Assembly: GCA_002029975.1 (NCBI GenBank) | Contig: LQBE01000040.1 | Span: 9,282 to 66,734 of the forward strand | DNA from: a delta proteobacterium ML8_F1 | GTDB taxonomy: Bacteria > Bacillota > Clostridia > Peptostreptococcales > Acidaminobacteraceae | Direction of reading: 5' to 3' | DNA: 57,453 bases | Shown here: piece after piece, positions 7,585-16,478 of the stretch | Layout: each line of letters starts with the position of its first letter | Position numbering within the stretch: position 1 is the first letter of the stretch | Notes under the pieces: generated by a model | Databases searched by the model: none | The model's input: the letters and a program-made list of their open reading frames with translations, nothing else | Told to the model about the DNA's origin: nothing | Program-made: the position numbers and the translations under genes

Positions 7585-8862
7585 ATGAAAACCCTGATTG
7601 AGAATGCCGTGGTCCTGACCATGGCAGATGAAAAAATTACGCCAATGAATATTCTTGTTTCAGATGGAAGGATTGAAGCCCTGGGAACAGAGGCCTTCAA
7701 GGCCGATGTGGTCATCGATGGCACAGACACCCTGGTCATGCCGGGGCTGGTCAATGCCCATACCCATATCGCCATGAGTCTGCTTCGGAATTATGCAGAT
7801 GACCTGGATTTCTGGCCCTGGCTGACCCAGCGAATCTGGCCTGCGGAAGCAAAGCTTGACTCCCGGAAGGTCTATTGGGGGTCCATGCTGAGCATCGCGG
7901 AAATGCTCTCAAAGGGAATCACTGCCTTTTCAGACATGTATTTTTTTACGGAGGAAACCATCAAAGCCGTAGAGGAAACCGGCATCCGAGCCAATCTGAA
8001 CCGGGGCCTGACCAGCGGTGAAGATGAAGACATGAAGCTTGAAAACGCCCTGGAGCTTTATGAAAAGCATCATCTGAAGGGGGATGGCCGAATCAAAATC
8101 GATTTGGGCCCCCATGCCCCTTATACCTGTGAGCAGGGTTTATTCAAGAAAATCATTGCAGCAGGCAGATCAAGGGATACCAGGATTCATATCCATTTGA
8201 GCGAAAGCCGCAAGGAGGTCAGGGACTCCTATGAAAAACACGGCATGAGTCCCATACAGTATGTCGACAGCCTCGGACTATTTGAGCTGCCTACCCAGGC
8301 TGCCCACTGCGTGCATATCGATGACGAAGACATGAAAATCCTCAAGAGCCGGGATGTCAGTGTGGTGAATAACCCCTCCAGCAATCTGAAACTGGCCAAC
8401 GGGTTTGCCCCGGTTGCCAAAATGCTCACAATGGGAATCAATGTCGCCCTGGGGACCGACGGTCCTTCAAGCAACAACAACCAGGATCTTTTTGAGGAGA
8501 TGCACCTGGCCGCCCTGGTCAACAAGGGATACGAGGAGAATCCAACGGTCCTCAGAGCCTACGAGGTCCTGCAGATGGCCACAATCAACGGGGCGAGAGC
8601 CCTGGGAATAGAGGAGAAGGTGGGAACCATCGAGGTGGGTAAAAAAGCAGACCTCATCATGATTGACCTCAAGGCGCCTCATCTCAATCCCAGGAACAAT
8701 CTTTTGTCTTCCCTGGTTTACTCTGTCAGCAGCTCCGATGTGGTGCTCACCATGGTGGAGGGCAAAGTGCTGTACCGGGAAGGGGAGTTTTTGACCCTGA
8801 ATATTGAGAAGGTATTGAAAAACGCCAATGAAGAGGCTCTTGAGATGACCCGTAATGACTGA
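7585..8862 (+). CDS. mtaD: 5-methylthioadenosine/S-adenosylhomocysteine deaminase-like amidohydrolase
   Basis: A TRZ/ATZ-type metal amidohydrolase that deaminates S-adenosylhomocysteine, methylthioadenosine or related adenosines to the inosyl compounds. The 425-residue protein has the metal motif NAHTHI (H59, H61), a middle HIHLSES segment, the HCVHID histidines and the C-terminal GTDGPSSNN motif with the catalytic Asp. GAGGAGGAG precedes the ATG. It is 18 bases ahead of a trans-sulfuration enzyme gene, which fits recycling of SAM by-products to homocysteine or methionine. The exact substrate preference within the family cannot be read from sequence. Confidence 0.9.
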   Translation: MKTLIENAVVLTMADEKITPMNILVSDGRIEALGTEAFKADVVIDGTDTLVMPGLVNAHTHIAMSLLRNYADDLDFWPWLTQRIWPAEAKLDSRKVYWGSMLSIAEMLSKGITAFSDMYFFTEETIKAVEETGIRANLNRGLTSGEDEDMKLENALELYEKHHLKGDGRIKIDLGPHAPYTCEQGLFKKIIAAGRSRDTRIHIHLSESRKEVRDSYEKHGMSPIQYVDSLGLFELPTQAAHCVHIDDEDMKILKSRDVSVVNNPSSNLKLANGFAPVAKMLTMGINVALGTDGPSSNNNQDLFEEMHLAALVNKGYEENPTVLRAYEVLQMATINGARALGIEEKVGTIEVGKKADLIMIDLKAPHLNPRNNLLSSLVYSVSSSDVVLTMVEGKVLYREGEFLTLNIEKVLKNANEEALEMTRND

Positions 8863-8880
8863 AGAATTGGAGGATTCCAG

Positions 8881-10053
8881 ATGACCCGGAACAAAAGAAG
8901 GGCGACCATGATCGCCCAGACCCATGATGATGAAACAAAACCGCGATCCCTGGTGCCGCCAATCCACCAGACGGCCACCTATTACTTCAATACCCTGCAA
9001 GAGGTTCAAAAGGCCTTTGATTTTGAGTCCAGGGATTATGTCTATACAAGAGGGAACAATCCGACCCTCAGACTGCTGGAAGAAAAAATCACCGCTCTGG
9101 AGAATGGGACTGACGGGGTGGCTTTTGCCTCGGGAATGGCCGCTATCAGCAGCGTCCTTTTGTCCCTGGTAAAGCCGGGAGACGAGGTGCTTTTTCATCG
9201 TACCCTTTACGGCTCCACCTACTCGGTGGGAAAGGTACTGCTTCCCCGCTACGGCGTCAAGACCCATTTTGCAGATCTGAACCTGCTTCGGGATGAAGAC
9301 ATGGCGGCCTACAGCCGGGTGAAGGTGATTTACTTTGAGACCCCGGTGAATCCGAACCTGGAAATCATAGATATCAAAAAAATGGTGGCTTTAAGCGAAC
9401 TTGTCGGGGCCAAGGTAGTGGTGGACAACACCTTTTTAACCCCCTATTTCCAGAATCCCCTCGATCTCGGCGCCTATGCTGTAGTGCATTCGAGCACGAA
9501 GTATCTCAACGGCCATGGCGATGTGGTGGCCGGGCTGGCGGTTTCAAGGGATCAGGATTACATCCATCGACTGAAATTCGACTATATGGCCGAGCTCGGA
9601 GGGGTTTTGAGCCCCTTCAATGCCTGGCTTGTTCTCAGAGGAATCAAGACCCTTCATCTTCGGATGGAACGGCATCAAGCCAATGCCTTGGCGGTTGTAG
9701 CCTTTTTGAAGGAGCATCCCCAGGTGACAAAGGTTTTCTATCCGGGATTGACCTCTCCCCTGATAGGGGGACAGATGCGGGGAACCGGCGGGATGATTGC
9801 TTTTGAACTCGAGGGATCCGTGGCCAGAAGCATGGCCGTTGTTGAGGCTTTGAAATGCTTCAGACTGGCAGTCAGCCTTGGAGATATTGAAAGCCTGGTG
9901 GAGATGCCGGCAAAAATGACCCACTACGGCTATGACAAAGCCTCTCTGGAGGCCTTTGGTCTGAGTGAAAAAATGATCAGACTTTCAATCGGTCTCGAGG
10001 ATGCCCTGGACCTTGTCGAGGACTTGTCCGAGGCCATCGGGGCCCACCGATGA
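8881..10053 (+). CDS. Cys/Met metabolism PLP enzyme (trans-sulfuration family, possibly methionine gamma-lyase-like)
   Basis: A 390-residue cytosolic PLP enzyme of the cystathionine/methionine gamma-lyase family. The PLP lysine is K207 in HSSTKYLNGHGD, the phosphate-binding and substrate region YTRGNNPT (about 55-62) is present, and TLYGS (108-112) is the active-site loop. Methionine gamma-lyases normally carry Cys at the position occupied here by S112, so the reaction could instead be cystathionine gamma-lyase or an O-acyl-homoserine sulfhydrylase. GGAGG lies seven bases before the ATG. It sits between the mtaD-like gene and an EamA exporter whose start overlaps its stop (ATGA), indicating one operon for sulfur amino-acid turnover. 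Confidence 0.9.
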   Translation: MTRNKRRATMIAQTHDDETKPRSLVPPIHQTATYYFNTLQEVQKAFDFESRDYVYTRGNNPTLRLLEEKITALENGTDGVAFASGMAAISSVLLSLVKPGDEVLFHRTLYGSTYSVGKVLLPRYGVKTHFADLNLLRDEDMAAYSRVKVIYFETPVNPNLEIIDIKKMVALSELVGAKVVVDNTFLTPYFQNPLDLGAYAVVHSSTKYLNGHGDVVAGLAVSRDQDYIHRLKFDYMAELGGVLSPFNAWLVLRGIKTLHLRMERHQANALAVVAFLKEHPQVTKVFYPGLTSPLIGGQMRGTGGMIAFELEGSVARSMAVVEALKCFRLAVSLGDIESLVEMPAKMTHYGYDKASLEAFGLSEKMIRLSIGLEDALDLVEDLSEAIGAHR

Positions 10054-10916
10054 ACAGACTTTCTCCCTTGATGTTGCTGGCTGTTTCTTTCTGGGCCGGT
10101 GCCTTCATCGCCGGTAAAGTAACCGCCAATATCGTAGATCCCGTCACCATGACTTTTTTGCGGTTTTTCATCGCTGCTGCGGCTCTGGACGGTTATTACC
10201 TGGCAAGGCGGAGGCCCTTACCCCTGAGTCTGCAGATCTTCAAGGAAGCCCTGGTTCTTGCCCTGGTCGGCATGGTGGGTTATCACGTTCTTTTCTATAC
10301 GGCTCTGGAAACCACCACGGGAATCCATGCGTCACTGATTGCGGCCCTCAATCCGTTTTTCACATACCTCCTGTCTATTGTTTTTTTGAAAACCGCTGTA
10401 CACAAGAAAAAATTCCTGTATATTTTCAGTGCGATTTTTTTTGTCAGTCTGATTATCGTGAATTTTGATTTCAGAAGCGCTTTTGAGCAAGGCATCAATC
10501 CGGGAGATCTGGCCATGATTCTCGGGGTTTTTCTCTGGGCAAGCTACTCCATTATCCTCAAGGGATTCATTGCCAAGTACGAGCCCATGGATTTGATTGC
10601 AGTGGTCTTCAATCTGACGGTCCTATTGATGGTGCCCTTTGTGGATTTCAAGCTCCTCGGGAGCCTGGCCGCCTTGGAGGGGGAGGTCCTGGCCAGTATT
10701 TTGTACATGGGGCTTTTTCCCACAGTATTCGGCTATCTCATCCAACAGGTCCATATCAAGAAAATCGGGCCCGAGCGCACCAATATCTACTTCAATCTTG
10801 TTCCGGTGGTAGCGGTGACCCTTTCTGTCATTATCCTGGGGGAGAGTCTGGGCATCCTGAGTCTTTTCAGCGGCCTGGGCGTGGTCTACAGCGTGTACCG
10901 ATTCAACCAGATCTAG
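10050..10916 (+). CDS. EamA/DMT-superfamily transporter
   Basis: A 288-residue membrane protein with ten predicted helices arranged as two EamA repeats (first about 5-135, second about 150-285), typical of drug/metabolite exporters. The substrate is unknown. The ATG overlaps the stop of the upstream PLP-enzyme gene by four bases, so the two are probably translationally coupled and the substrate may be an amino acid or a sulfur compound. That link is inference from context only. Confidence 0.9.
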   Translation: MNRLSPLMLLAVSFWAGAFIAGKVTANIVDPVTMTFLRFFIAAAALDGYYLARRRPLPLSLQIFKEALVLALVGMVGYHVLFYTALETTTGIHASLIAALNPFFTYLLSIVFLKTAVHKKKFLYIFSAIFFVSLIIVNFDFRSAFEQGINPGDLAMILGVFLWASYSIILKGFIAKYEPMDLIAVVFNLTVLLMVPFVDFKLLGSLAALEGEVLASILYMGLFPTVFGYLIQQVHIKKIGPERTNIYFNLVPVVAVTLSVIILGESLGILSLFSGLGVVYSVYRFNQI

Positions 10917-10929
10917 GGAGGCTACCCTG

Positions 10930-12207
10930 ATGAATTTCCTTCACCGCTACAAGCCCTATATTCTCATTGCAATGATGGATGCCTTTGCGACGCAAATCTA
11001 CATTGACCTGTTCAGCAACAATTTCAGAATTTCTGTCGCCGTGCTGCTTCTGCCGGTAATCTACTATTTCAACCGGAGGCTCAATCCCCTCATCGGGTCT
11101 GTTTTCATAGGGATCAGCGGTGTGGTTTTCAGAACCCTCGTGGGACTGCCCGCCTATGACACGATTCTGGAATCACTGCTGGCCGATTACCATATCCTCT
11201 ATTTCGATCTGAGCTACGGTCTGTTTTATTATTTCCTGCTGTACAAAAAAAAGGACTATCAGGTGACTACCTGGTTGCTGGTGGTGATAGCCGGTGATCT
11301 TGGTTCGAATCTGATTGAAATTTTCTTTCGCATTGGTGAGGGCAGTCTCCTCGAAATTTCAGACAAATTCTACACCTTGTTCTATGTGGCGCTCTTTCGG
11401 ACCTTCATCGCCCTGGTGATGGTGCTCCTCATTGAAAGCTATAAAATGTTTCTGCTTAAAAGTGAACACAACGAAAGGTATCAAAAGCTCTTGATGCGGA
11501 TTTCAGACCTGGAATCGGAACTCTTTTTTATCAATAAAAACATGACCCAGGTGGAGTCGGTGATGGCCGGGGCCTATGATTTATATGAAAATGCCCTTGT
11601 CATGGACCGGTCACAGCTCAAAGCCCGAAGTCTGAGAATCGCTTCAGAGATTCATGAAATCAAAAAAAACTATATCAGTATTTACGGGGGCATCAAAGAG
11701 ATTACGGAAAAAGACAAAATCATCCATGAAGTTCATATCCAGGATATGATGAGCATGCTTTTCAAGAGCCTTTCCAAGGTGGAGGAATACCAGGAAATCC
11801 AGATGAAATTTCAGCTGAAAAACAATTTTGTCCTGAGGGATTCCTACTATTTTCTGACCATTGTCAGAAATCTGGTGGTCAACGGGTTGGAGGAGCTGCA
11901 GCAGCCGGCATATCGCGCCAGGGGCAGAATTGAAATGACTGAAGACAACAGTGATACCCACTATGTCTACAGAATCTGCGACAATGGACCGGGGATAGCG
12001 CCGGAGGAAATTGGTGATATTTTCCTGGCGGGGTATTCGACGAAGTTCAACCGGGAAAGCGGCCAGTCCAACCGGGGGCTGGGTCTTTTCATTGTCAGGG
12101 AACTGACCCGGAAAATCTACAAGGGAGAGATTGATGTGCAATCCGAGCCTGGAATAAAAACCGAATTCATAGTCAAAATCCCCAGGACGGAACTGGAGGT
12201 CAATTGA
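10930..12207 (+). CDS. GlnK (YcbA)-like sensor histidine kinase
   Basis: A membrane sensor kinase of 425 residues. Five or six hydrophobic helices fill residues 10-170, followed by a helical dimerisation region. The phospho-acceptor is probably H242 in ASEIHEIKKNY, the motif used by B. subtilis GlnK. The ATPase domain shows the N-box (RNLVVNGLEE), G1 box (DNGPGI) and G2 box (NRGLGLFIV). The response-regulator gene follows with no gap. GlnK/GlnL of B. subtilis sense glutamine and control uptake. The neighbouring NhaC-type transporter suggests a transport-linked role here, but the signal is not shown by the sequence. Confidence 0.88.
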   Translation: MNFLHRYKPYILIAMMDAFATQIYIDLFSNNFRISVAVLLLPVIYYFNRRLNPLIGSVFIGISGVVFRTLVGLPAYDTILESLLADYHILYFDLSYGLFYYFLLYKKKDYQVTTWLLVVIAGDLGSNLIEIFFRIGEGSLLEISDKFYTLFYVALFRTFIALVMVLLIESYKMFLLKSEHNERYQKLLMRISDLESELFFINKNMTQVESVMAGAYDLYENALVMDRSQLKARSLRIASEIHEIKKNYISIYGGIKEITEKDKIIHEVHIQDMMSMLFKSLSKVEEYQEIQMKFQLKNNFVLRDSYYFLTIVRNLVVNGLEELQQPAYRARGRIEMTEDNSDTHYVYRICDNGPGIAPEEIGDIFLAGYSTKFNRESGQSNRGLGLFIVRELTRKIYKGEIDVQSEPGIKTEFIVKIPRTELEVN

Positions 12208-13029
12208 ATGAAAATTTATATTCTGGATGACGACAAGACCGTCATCAAACAGCTGAGTCAGATTATTGAACAAGAGAATCTCGGAAATGTGGTGACCACC
12301 AGCCAGAATCCCCTCAAAAGCATCGAAGAGTATGATTTTTTTGATCTGGACCTGATTGTCATTGACCTGTTGATGGAAGGACTTGACGGCATCGCCATGG
12401 TCAGGGAAATCAAGGCCAAGGAGGCCCAGATTGAAATCCTCATGATTTCCCAGGTCTCCAACAAGGAAATGATTGCCAAGGCCTATGAAGCCGGAGTCCG
12501 TTACTTTATCACAAAACCCATCAACCGGATTGAGGTCGCAGCCATCATCAGGACCATGGGGGAATTCATTGAGCTCAAAAACAAATTCAAGGTGCTTTCC
12601 GAGGTGTTTCAAGGGGTGGCGGGGGACCATCCCACCAGTCACCTGTCCTTTGAAGAAAGGGCGGTCAGGGTTTTAAAGGACCTTGGAATCTGGGGGGAGA
12701 AAGGGGCCCAGGAAATTCTTGTCCTGGCGGGTTTTTTGAAAAATCATCCCATGTCCGTCCACGAGCACTCCCTCAGGGAACTGATGGAGGCTGTGAGCAA
12801 TGATCCCGTCAATTTCGAACAGAGAATCAGAAGGGCCATCACCAGGGGTTTTTCCAATCTTGTGGCAATCGGTCTGGAGGACAATCTCAACACCACATTT
12901 TTGGAATACGCCAATTCATTTTTTGATTTCGAATCGATTCAAAAGGAAATGCAGTCAAAACGAGGGGGAAGTTCCCGGGGCGGAAAAATCAACATCAAAA
13001 AATTTATTGAAAATTTAATAATTGTGTAA
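12208..13029 (+). CDS. GlnL (YcbB)-like response regulator
   Basis: A 273-residue response regulator whose receiver domain (1-120) has acidic residues D7-D9, phospho-acceptor D53 and the switch lysine in FITKPINR. The C-terminal domain is YcbB-type: the segments QRIRRAI, FFDF and INIKKFI align by eye with B. subtilis GlnL. It starts directly after the kinase stop, so the two are co-translated. Three helically phased 10-bp repeats lie just downstream, before nhaC, and are the obvious candidate binding sites. Confidence 0.9.
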   Translation: MKIYILDDDKTVIKQLSQIIEQENLGNVVTTSQNPLKSIEEYDFFDLDLIVIDLLMEGLDGIAMVREIKAKEAQIEILMISQVSNKEMIAKAYEAGVRYFITKPINRIEVAAIIRTMGEFIELKNKFKVLSEVFQGVAGDHPTSHLSFEERAVRVLKDLGIWGEKGAQEILVLAGFLKNHPMSVHEHSLRELMEAVSNDPVNFEQRIRRAITRGFSNLVAIGLEDNLNTTFLEYANSFFDFESIQKEMQSKRGGSSRGGKINIKKFIENLIIV

Positions 13030-13040
13030 AATAGCATAAA

Positions 13041-13070
13041 TTAAATTGATATTATTTGATTTAAATTGAA
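13041..13070. repeat. Three tandem 10-bp repeats upstream of nhaC (candidate GlnL-like operator)
   Basis: Units TTAAATTGAT, ATTATTTGAT and TTAAATTGAA lie end to end. Units one and three share nine bases and the middle unit matches at seven positions. A 10-bp period places them on one face of the helix. A weak promoter (TTGATT 13056-13061, 18 bases, TATTCT 13080-13085) would overlap the repeats. Confidence 0.45.
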
Positions 13071-13109
13071 ACCTTAGGTTATTCTTTAGACAAAGGGGGT
13101 TTTATTATT

Positions 13110-14510
13110 ATGAAGGAAAAGAAAAAAGCAACCTTGGGGCATGCACTTTTTGTCATTATATTCTTAATCGCTGCCCTATACTTCGGACTGCAGGTCTGGG
13201 GTGCGGATGTTCACATTCCAATTCTCTCCGCTGCAGTAGCGGCAGGACTCATTGCCATGTTCGGCCTGGGATTCACTTGGGCTGAACTGGAAGAAGGGGT
13301 CGTCGAGACCATCAAGATGTCCATGGGGGCTATCCTGATCCTTATGATCATCGGCAGTATCATCGGAACCTGGATTCTTTCCGGCGTGGTACCCACCATG
13401 ATCTACTACGGTCTTTTGCTGATCTCTCCAAGTGTCTTCCTGATGGCTACCCTGCTTCTGACCTCTGTGGTTTCCTTGGCTACAGGCAGTTCCTGGACAA
13501 CAGCGGGCACCGTCGGTATCGCCCTGATCGGCGTTGGGGGCGGCTTTGGCATTCCTCTGCCCATCGTTGCCGGTGCCATTATTTCCGGAGCCTACTTCGG
13601 AGACAAGATGTCACCGCTTTCAGACACCACCAACCTGGCACCGGCCGTGGCTGGATCCAATCTTTTTGATCATATCCGACATATGATTCTCACCACTGGT
13701 CCAAGCTATGTCATTGCCCTGGTACTTTACGGCATTATTGGAATCCGTTATTCCGCCAGCACCATGGATATGGGACCCATCAATGAAATTCTTGACGGTC
13801 TGATGGCCAACTTCACTATCAGTCCTATCCTGCTGGTAGCACCCCTGCTGGTTATTGTAATGGTGGTCATGAAGGTTCCCGCCCTGCCCGGTCTGATCGG
13901 CGGCGTTATCCTGGGTGGCATTTTTGCTGCGGTTTTCCAGGGTGCCGGCATGTCCGACATTATCGGAGCCACCCATTACGGCTATGCGTCTGAAACAGGC
14001 ATCGAAGCGCTTGACAGTCTTCTTTCAAGAGGCGGTCTGGATTCCATGATGTGGACCATTTCCCTGATTCTCATCGCCATGGTATTCGGCGGCATCATGG
14101 AGAAGTCGGGTATGCTCGAAGCGTTGGCAACCCAGATTCTGAAATTTGCAACCAACACGGGAAACCTCGTCCTTTCAACTGTGTTGACGGTTATCCTTTT
14201 CAACTTGATTGCCGGCGACCAGTATCTGGCAATTGTCATTCCTGGAAGAATGTACAAACCAATCTACGACGATATGGGACTGGATCCCAAAAACCTTTCC
14301 AGGGTTCTGGAAGATGCAGGTACTCTGACTTCTCCACTGGTGCCCTGGAATTCCTGCGGACTGTTCATGTCGGGAACCCTGGGTGTGGCGACGGTGGCTT
14401 ATGCTCCCTACGCTTTCCTGAACCTTCTCAACCCACTGGTTTCAATCTTCTACGGTTACACCGGCCTTACCATGACCAAGCTGGAGGACAAAAAAGAAGA
14501 AGTGGCCTGA
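13110..14510 (+). CDS. nhaC: NhaC-family Na+/H+ antiporter-like transporter
   Basis: A 466-residue polytopic membrane protein of the NhaC family with about eleven to twelve helices. Recognisable segments include TGSSWTTAGTVGIALIGVG, the acidic GAYFGDKMSPLSDTTNLAP motif and LIAGDQYLAIVIPG. The family exchanges Na+ for protons, though some members exchange organic acids or amino-acid products. An AAAGGGGG site precedes the ATG. The gene follows a GlnK/GlnL-like pair and the phased repeats, so regulation by that pair is likely. A good terminator follows. Confidence 0.9.
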   Translation: MKEKKKATLGHALFVIIFLIAALYFGLQVWGADVHIPILSAAVAAGLIAMFGLGFTWAELEEGVVETIKMSMGAILILMIIGSIIGTWILSGVVPTMIYYGLLLISPSVFLMATLLLTSVVSLATGSSWTTAGTVGIALIGVGGGFGIPLPIVAGAIISGAYFGDKMSPLSDTTNLAPAVAGSNLFDHIRHMILTTGPSYVIALVLYGIIGIRYSASTMDMGPINEILDGLMANFTISPILLVAPLLVIVMVVMKVPALPGLIGGVILGGIFAAVFQGAGMSDIIGATHYGYASETGIEALDSLLSRGGLDSMMWTISLILIAMVFGGIMEKSGMLEALATQILKFATNTGNLVLSTVLTVILFNLIAGDQYLAIVIPGRMYKPIYDDMGLDPKNLSRVLEDAGTLTSPLVPWNSCGLFMSGTLGVATVAYAPYAFLNLLNPLVSIFYGYTGLTMTKLEDKKEEVA

Positions 14511-14516
14511 TCATTG

Positions 14517-14548
14517 AAAAAAAGCTGAGAAATCAGCTTTTTTTTATT
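14517..14548 (+). terminator. Intrinsic terminator after nhaC
   Basis: A 12-bp stem (14517-14528 with 14533-14544), GAAA tetraloop and a T tract. Confidence 0.88.
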
Positions 14549-14550
14549 GA

Positions 14551-14816
14551 GAAGATTTTCATGGCCAATTGAGCTGTGTGGTGGTCCGGGGTTGTGGGCA
14601 AATTCTGTTTTTCTCAAATCAAGGTTTTCAATCATTATGGGGCATTATATGGTAAAATTGTGCCAGGTGGATTTTTGGACCCGGCTGTCCGAAACCTCAT
14701 TGTGGGCGCTTTACCAATGAGGCCGGGTACGGTAATCACCCGCCGCATTCTAAAACTGCCAGACACCCAGGCTGGTTGAAATTTCACGGATATCACTTAG
14801 AGAAGGAAGTGTTCTC
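14551..14816 (+). other. 266-base gap with nested hairpin upstream of ruvA
   Basis: I see no convincing gene here. The central part (14666-14740) folds on paper into one long interrupted hairpin. The outer stem is GGTG(g)ATT/AATCACC (14666-14673 with 14734-14740), the middle stem ACCCGG/CCGGGT (14679-14684 with 14723-14728) and the inner stem CCTCATTG/CAATGAGG (14695-14702 with 14715-14722). No T tract follows, so it is not a terminator. It could be a ruvA leader, an independent small RNA or a repeat-type palindrome. A 67-codon frame at 14576-14779 is not supported. Confidence 0.45.
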
Positions 14817-15434
14817 ATGTATCATTATCTCAAGGGGCTGCTTGTCAAAAAGAATACCCAGGGTTCTCTCATTCTGGAAAACAACGGCATCGGCTATGAA
14901 ATTCTCACCACCGTCCTGACCCTGGAAGAACTGGAGGAAGGGACCGAGGTGAAGGTTTACACAAAAATGATCCTCAGGGAAGAGGAATTCATTCTCATCG
15001 GTTTTTCCACTCCCCTGGAACTTGAAATTTTCGAGCTGCTCAAAACCGTTTCCGGAGTGGGAATCAAATCAGCGCTGAAGGTTTTGAGTTCTTTGAGTCT
15101 GAGTCAGCTGATCGATGCCGTGGTCACTGAGGATTACACCCTGCTGACCACGGTTCCCGGGGTGGGTAAAAAATCCGCCCAGCGGATGGTGATTGAACTC
15201 AAGGATCAGTTTTCCAGGCGCTATGCTCCGGGAGAATTTGCTCTGGGAAACGAGGTCGATGGTGGCCTGACAGGCCGGGGCCAGGGATCGAAGCGCCAGG
15301 AGGTTACAGAGGCCTTTGCCTCCCTGGGCTACAGTCCCAGAGAAATCAATCAGGTGTTACAGGCCCTGGACATCCAGGAAATGGCAATCGATGCCATACT
15401 GAAAGAGGGGCTTAAACTGCTGCTCAAGGGATAG
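14817..15434 (+). CDS. ruvA: Holliday junction branch migration protein RuvA
   Basis: The junction-binding subunit of the RuvAB complex, which migrates Holliday junctions during recombination. The 205-residue protein has the N-terminal OB-fold domain (1-65), two helix-hairpin-helix motifs (KTVSGVGIKSALKVL near 78-92 and TTVPGVGKKSAQRMV near 112-126) and a C-terminal RuvB-binding domain (about 155-205). GAAGGAAG precedes the ATG. ruvB follows after 12 bases. It heads the ruvA-ruvB-spoIID-queA-tgt-yajC series common in Clostridia. Confidence 0.97.
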   Translation: MYHYLKGLLVKKNTQGSLILENNGIGYEILTTVLTLEELEEGTEVKVYTKMILREEEFILIGFSTPLELEIFELLKTVSGVGIKSALKVLSSLSLSQLIDAVVTEDYTLLTTVPGVGKKSAQRMVIELKDQFSRRYAPGEFALGNEVDGGLTGRGQGSKRQEVTEAFASLGYSPREINQVLQALDIQEMAIDAILKEGLKLLLKG

Positions 15435-15446
15435 GGGGAATGAAGC

Positions 15447-16475
15447 GTGCAGATGAATCGGATTGTCACACCGGACTTCAAGGATCAGGAGGGCACCATT
15501 GAAAAAAGTCTCAGACCCCGGTCCTTCGAAGAGTACATTGGACAGGAAAAATGCGTAGAGCAGCTGAAAATTTTCATTGAAGCGGCAAATATGAGACAGG
15601 AACCCCTGGACCATGTCCTGCTTTACGGACCGCCGGGTCTGGGCAAAACCACTCTTTCCCATATTATCGCCAATGAGATGGGGGTGAGCATTAAAATCAC
15701 TTCGGGTCCCGCCATTGAAAGACCCGGTGACCTTGCGGCGATTCTGACCAATCTCAAAGAAAAGGACATTCTTTTCATTGATGAGATACACCGGCTCAAC
15801 CGGGCGGTGGAAGAGATCCTGTACCCGGCCATGGAGGATTATGCCATCGACATCATTGTAGGCAAAGGACCGGGAGCCAGGAGTGTGCGGTTGGAGTTGC
15901 CGGAGTTCACTCTGATCGGGGCGACGACCCGGGCTGGAAGTCTGAGTTCCCCCTTGAGAGACCGCTTCGGGGTCCTGCTCAAGCTTGAGCTCTACAACGC
16001 CAGATCCCTTGAGGAGATTCTTCACCGGTCCAGCAAAATCCTCAAGGTCAGGATCCATCAGAGCGCTGCGGAAGAAATCGCCATGCGGTCCAGGGGAACA
16101 CCGAGGATTGTCAATCGCATTCTCAAAAGGGTGAGGGATTACGCCCAGGTCTACGGCGAGGGGGAGATTACCCTGGAAGCGGCCAAAAAAGCCCTGGGCA
16201 TGCTTGAAATAGACGCACTGGGACTTGATCCCGTTGACCGCAAACTCCTTGGCATCATTATTGAAAACTACGGCGGCGGTCCCGTTGGCCTCGATGCGCT
16301 GGCCGCTTCTTCCGGAGAAGAGCGGGTGACCATTGAGGATGTGTATGAGCCTTACCTGCTTCAAATCGGGTTTTTGAACCGGACCCCCCGGGGAAGACAG
16401 GTGACCCCCAAGGGCTATGCCCATCTGGGCAAAGCCTACCACGGTATGAATCTCTTTGATGAATTGGAGGAATAG
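15447..16475 (+). CDS. ruvB: Holliday junction DNA helicase RuvB
   Basis: The AAA+ hexameric motor of the RuvAB branch-migration complex. The 342-residue protein carries Walker A (GPPGLGKTT, 61-69), Walker B (FIDEIHRL), sensor 1 (GATTRAG), an arginine-finger region (LRDRFG) and the C-terminal winged helix. GTG 15447 is preferred because the GGGGG site is nine to ten bases upstream; the ATG two codons later (15453) would be rather far from it. spoIID follows after three bases. Confidence 0.97.
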   Translation: MQMNRIVTPDFKDQEGTIEKSLRPRSFEEYIGQEKCVEQLKIFIEAANMRQEPLDHVLLYGPPGLGKTTLSHIIANEMGVSIKITSGPAIERPGDLAAILTNLKEKDILFIDEIHRLNRAVEEILYPAMEDYAIDIIVGKGPGARSVRLELPEFTLIGATTRAGSLSSPLRDRFGVLLKLELYNARSLEEILHRSSKILKVRIHQSAAEEIAMRSRGTPRIVNRILKRVRDYAQVYGEGEITLEAAKKALGMLEIDALGLDPVDRKLLGIIIENYGGGPVGLDALAASSGEERVTIEDVYEPYLLQIGFLNRTPRGRQVTPKGYAHLGKAYHGMNLFDELEE

Positions 16476-16478
16476 GGG

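Noticed and set aside
11644-12642. A 332-codon minus-strand frame across the kinase and regulator genes
   Set aside because: Antisense shadow; the plus strand carries intact kinase and receiver motifs.
14576-14779. A 67-codon plus-strand frame in the gap before ruvA
   Set aside because: No ribosome binding site and no recognisable motif. It runs through the nested hairpin, which explains the sequence better.
14640-14780. Idea that the structured gap encodes 6S RNA or a known riboswitch
   Set aside because: I could not build the closing stem with central bubble of 6S RNA, nor find the conserved core of any riboswitch class I know.
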